Source: Tieghemostelium lacteum
Taxonomy: Eukaryota > Evosea > Eumycetozoa > Dictyosteliales > Raperosteliaceae
Length of the DNA stretch: 64,000 bases
NCBI GenBank assembly: GCA_001606155.1
Contig: LODT01000006.1
Span: forward strand, 372,001-436,000
Reading direction: 5' to 3'
The notes under the pieces were generated by a model, which worked only from the letters and a program-made list of their open reading frames with translations, was not told the DNA's origin and ran no database searches. Positions 61,658 to 64,000 of the stretch are shown piece by piece. Numbering within the stretch: position 1 is the first letter of the stretch; each line of letters begins with the position of its first letter. The position numbers and the translations under genes are program-made.

Positions 61658-63193
61658 TTATCTATAAACAATATTCACAGTACTGTGATAAGGACACAAT
61701 TTGTCAATATCAACTCGATATCCATATGGTAGTGTAAGGTATTTGAGGTTTTGGGATAAATGAATATTTTTTACTGGTTGACCAAATCTTAGACCCAAAA
61801 CCAATTTCTCTAAAGATTCAGGAAGAAGTCCTTTACGTAATGGGTGATTATAACTACTACCAAATGATAATGATTTTAATTGTTTTGGTAAATTTGGAAG
61901 TGGTTGATTATATAAATAATCAAATACCATTTCTTCTAAAGATTCTGGTAAAATGTAATCATCTATAATACTATTGTAATCGTTTCCAAATTTAATGTAC
62001 TTGAGACTTGGTGGTAGAGGTTTAGTCAATTGACCTATATTGTAACTTATGGTGTAATGTGTTAATGAATCAGGTAAATAAACATCACCTGAAAATTTAT
62101 CCAAATCCAGTTTCTTTAGATTCTTAGGTAGAACAGCTTTACCAAGTGATCCTGGTAGATAACGTACATTTAAATAGGTTAGAGAATCAGGTAAACAGTG
62201 TTCTTTTAGAGGTCCAGATTTGATATTCAATGTCAAGCTCTTCAAAGACAATGGTAATGAATGTAAATCAATTATAGCTGTACATTCATATTCTGAGAGC
62301 ACTAGAGTTTCTAAATTTTTAGGTAGATTACGCACTAAATTATCGTAGTTTGTGAAAATTAAAGTTTTTATCGAATCGGGTAGAACACCTTCTTCGAATT
62401 GATTTTGGTAATCAATCTTTAGATATTCTAAACCATTGGGTAAAACACCAGTCCTCAGCATCTTATTATTACGAGTATATTTGATTGCTAGTGATTTTAA
62501 ACCTCTTGGTATTACCCTATCACTGGTTATTTCATTTTCTATTGCTCCAATTTCAAGTTTTACTAATGAAGCAGGTAGATCTCCTTCAACTATATTTCCA
62601 AAGTAATTAGGAATTATTAATGTTACCAAGTTATTTAGTACACTCATAATAGGACCACTATAAAATGGTTGATGAATATATAGGTACTCTATTTTTAATG
62701 GTACATTAAAATGATCTAAATCTATGGCACCATAGATACTAATTGATTTTATAGTATCATTTGTCACTTTAAAACCTGTAAATTGCTTTCTATGACTATA
62801 GATTGAACATGATATCTTTGTAATATCTAATGGCAATGATTCCAAATATTTTGTGTAAATTTGGTAATGTGTTATATCCATATTCAAACTTCTAAAATAT
62901 TTGGGAAGATGTTGAAATATCTCTATAGGATTAGTTTGTTCGACTACATTCTTATCCTTTAGTGTTACTCTATAATATAGATCGGCACATTTACTCCAAA
63001 TAGATCTATTTTGTATCTCTTCCTCATATTCATCAGCTACTCTCTTGCAATAGTAAATTGGGAAATTAAACCATCTAATTCTATTTTTAAATGTATAAGT
63101 AGAACTTGATAAACTAATAAAATTTAAAATGTCTTTATTGTTATCCAATAATTCTATAATACTAGAAATCACAAAAAAATTATTTAATATCAT
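61658..63193 (-). CDS. FNIP-repeat protein 2
   Basis: 511 residues from the ATG at 63193 (MILNNFFVISSIIELLDNNK); the open frame extends to 63226 without an ATG. The N-terminal part matches protein 1 in type (DILNFISLSSSTYTFKNRIR, WFNFPIYYCKRV). More than a dozen short LP-x-x-L repeats follow, mostly in the variant form lacking FN (LPASLVKLEIGAIENEITSD, LPNGLEYLKIDYQNQFEEGV, LPDSIKTLIFTNYDNLV, LPKNLKKLDLDKFSGDVY), with classic FN/YN units near the end (LPESLEEMVFDYLYNQPLPN, LPKQLKSLSFGSSYNHPLRK, LPESLEKLVLGLRFGQPVKN). This shows decay of the consensus toward the middle. The function is unknown. Confidence 0.86.
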   Translation of the reverse strand: MILNNFFVISSIIELLDNNKDILNFISLSSSTYTFKNRIRWFNFPIYYCKRVADEYEEEIQNRSIWSKCADLYYRVTLKDKNVVEQTNPIEIFQHLPKYFRSLNMDITHYQIYTKYLESLPLDITKISCSIYSHRKQFTGFKVTNDTIKSISIYGAIDLDHFNVPLKIEYLYIHQPFYSGPIMSVLNNLVTLIIPNYFGNIVEGDLPASLVKLEIGAIENEITSDRVIPRGLKSLAIKYTRNNKMLRTGVLPNGLEYLKIDYQNQFEEGVLPDSIKTLIFTNYDNLVRNLPKNLETLVLSEYECTAIIDLHSLPLSLKSLTLNIKSGPLKEHCLPDSLTYLNVRYLPGSLGKAVLPKNLKKLDLDKFSGDVYLPDSLTHYTISYNIGQLTKPLPPSLKYIKFGNDYNSIIDDYILPESLEEMVFDYLYNQPLPNLPKQLKSLSFGSSYNHPLRKGLLPESLEKLVLGLRFGQPVKNIHLSQNLKYLTLPYGYRVDIDKLCPYHSTVNIVYR

Positions 63194-63301
63194 TGTCAAT
63201 GTCTCTTTAGATGGTTGTAAAATCAAAATAATTTTTTTTTATTGCCATATAAACTTTTGTTGTGTTTATTTGAAATGTGTTTAGGGAAAATGAATAATCT
63301 A

Positions 63302-64000
63302 TTATTTTAATTTCAATTTAGTTCTTACTTGGGCAATAATTATTAAAATGAGTAGAATTCCTGTTAGAATTCCCAGAGTTATTATCAAATTTCTCACTCC
63401 AAAAATCTTCAACATCATCGATATAAATCCAAAGAGTGAAACGATTTTAAAATATATCAAATCATTTGTTTTTGATGTTTTAGTTGAAAGAAATCTCTCT
63501 ACCTTGTATTTAGTAGATATATAAGGTGTATGTACACGATCATCAATAGATAGATATTTTAAAGATCTAGGTGCAAAGTCAAATAAAGAACCTGAAACAT
63601 ATTCTACAACCAATCCTTGTCTTGTGAGTGTTAAACTTGTTAAATTGGGTGGTAAGTCATTCACAGCAAATAAACAGGTTCCTCCAGACATGTTTGGTAA
63701 TGTCATTGATGTCAATGTAGATGGTAATTTAGATGGCAGAGGTTTATATATTGCACCACCTTCAATTACCAATGTCTTCAAATATTTTGGAATAATGCTT
63801 TCAGTGATTCCACATGTATAAAACGTATCACTTTTTAAAACTAAATGTTCAATAGAGTCTGGCATTGGACCATGAAAAGCACCCCCTCTGCTAAACCATA
63901 TTGTGAGTTTTTTTAATTTTTCTGGGAGAAAATGTGTATGGATATTATCGCAACGTACAGTTAGATCCTCAATGGAGACTGGTAGTTTGGGAATTGTCAA
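63302..64000 (-). CDS. FNIP-type repeat protein with C-terminal transmembrane segment (5' part outside window)
   Basis: At least 232 residues; the frame runs off the right edge, so the true start is not in the window. Repeats of the LP-x-x-(L/I) type are seen (LPVSIEDLTVRCDNIHTHFL, LPEKLKKLTIWFSRGGAFHG, MPDSIEHLVLKSDTFYTCG, LPSTLTSMTLPNMSG, LPPNLTSLTLTRQGLVVE). The C-terminus differs from the usual soluble family members. After YKVERFLSTKTSKTNDLIY it has hydrophobic stretches (FKIVSLFGFISMMLKIFGV, LIITLGILTGILLILIIIA) and a basic end (RTKLKLK). This suggests a tail-anchored or C-terminally membrane-bound FNIP protein. It is head-to-tail with FNIP protein 2. Confidence 0.8.
   Translation of the reverse strand: MTIPKLPVSIEDLTVRCDNIHTHFLPEKLKKLTIWFSRGGAFHGPMPDSIEHLVLKSDTFYTCGITESIIPKYLKTLVIEGGAIYKPLPSKLPSTLTSMTLPNMSGGTCLFAVNDLPPNLTSLTLTRQGLVVEYVSGSLFDFAPRSLKYLSIDDRVHTPYISTKYKVERFLSTKTSKTNDLIYFKIVSLFGFISMMLKIFGVRNLIITLGILTGILLILIIIAQVRTKLKLK

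Overview
The window is nuclear DNA from a social amoeba (dictyostelid). It is very AT-rich, with A/T homopolymers between genes, tightly packed genes on both strands, short AT-rich GTATGT...AG introns, Asn/Gln/Thr runs, and families typical of dictyostelids: FNIP-repeat proteins, F-box-like leucine-rich-repeat proteins, IPT/TIG membrane proteins and B-box proteins with a repeat-rich C-terminus. I do not assign a species. Exon joins were deduced by hand from splice motifs, reading phase and protein continuity, not from transcripts.

Left part (1-11.2 kb): the 3' part of Tudor-SN/SND1, a PRELI-family lipid-transfer protein, the rRNA methyltransferase RRP8, an F-box/WD40 protein, a histone H2A ending in SQSF, an IPT/TIG single-pass membrane protein and an F-box-like protein.

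Middle (11.3-24 kb): an accessory, recently duplicated block. Four minus-strand copies (A-D) of an LRR gene alternate with plus-strand genes: two near-identical GPI-type surface proteins and two broken MACPF-family copies. A decayed DNase II gene lies directly against copy A, whose first ~57 residues are missing. Copy D has lost its middle third. An 18-bp sequence recurs at three junctions, once inverted. This is the most dynamic region. A diverged relative of the LRR genes lies outside it at 33.7-35.3 kb.

Centre (24-38.5 kb): a secreted Cys-rich protein, an HMG-box protein, a SAP-domain (SARNP/Tho1-like) protein, an F-box/kelch protein, a tandem pair of B-box proteins, LRR and F-box-like proteins, a possible coiled-coil relic and MMACHC (cobalamin processing).

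Right part (38.5-64 kb): a possible FANCB-like protein, an AT-hook protein with a PIN/NYN-like look, an SPF45/RBM17-like splicing factor without a visible G-patch, a zinc-ribbon protein, an exportin-type karyopherin, a mitochondrial Sel1-repeat protein, a membrane-anchored HIT protein, a mitochondrial hotdog thioesterase, glycogen phosphorylase, a kinesin-6, and three FNIP-type proteins, the last cut by the window end. Functions are mostly housekeeping (RNA, chromatin, mitochondria, glycogen, cytokinesis) mixed with expanded substrate-adaptor-like families. No tRNA, rRNA, CRISPR or intact mobile element was recognised.
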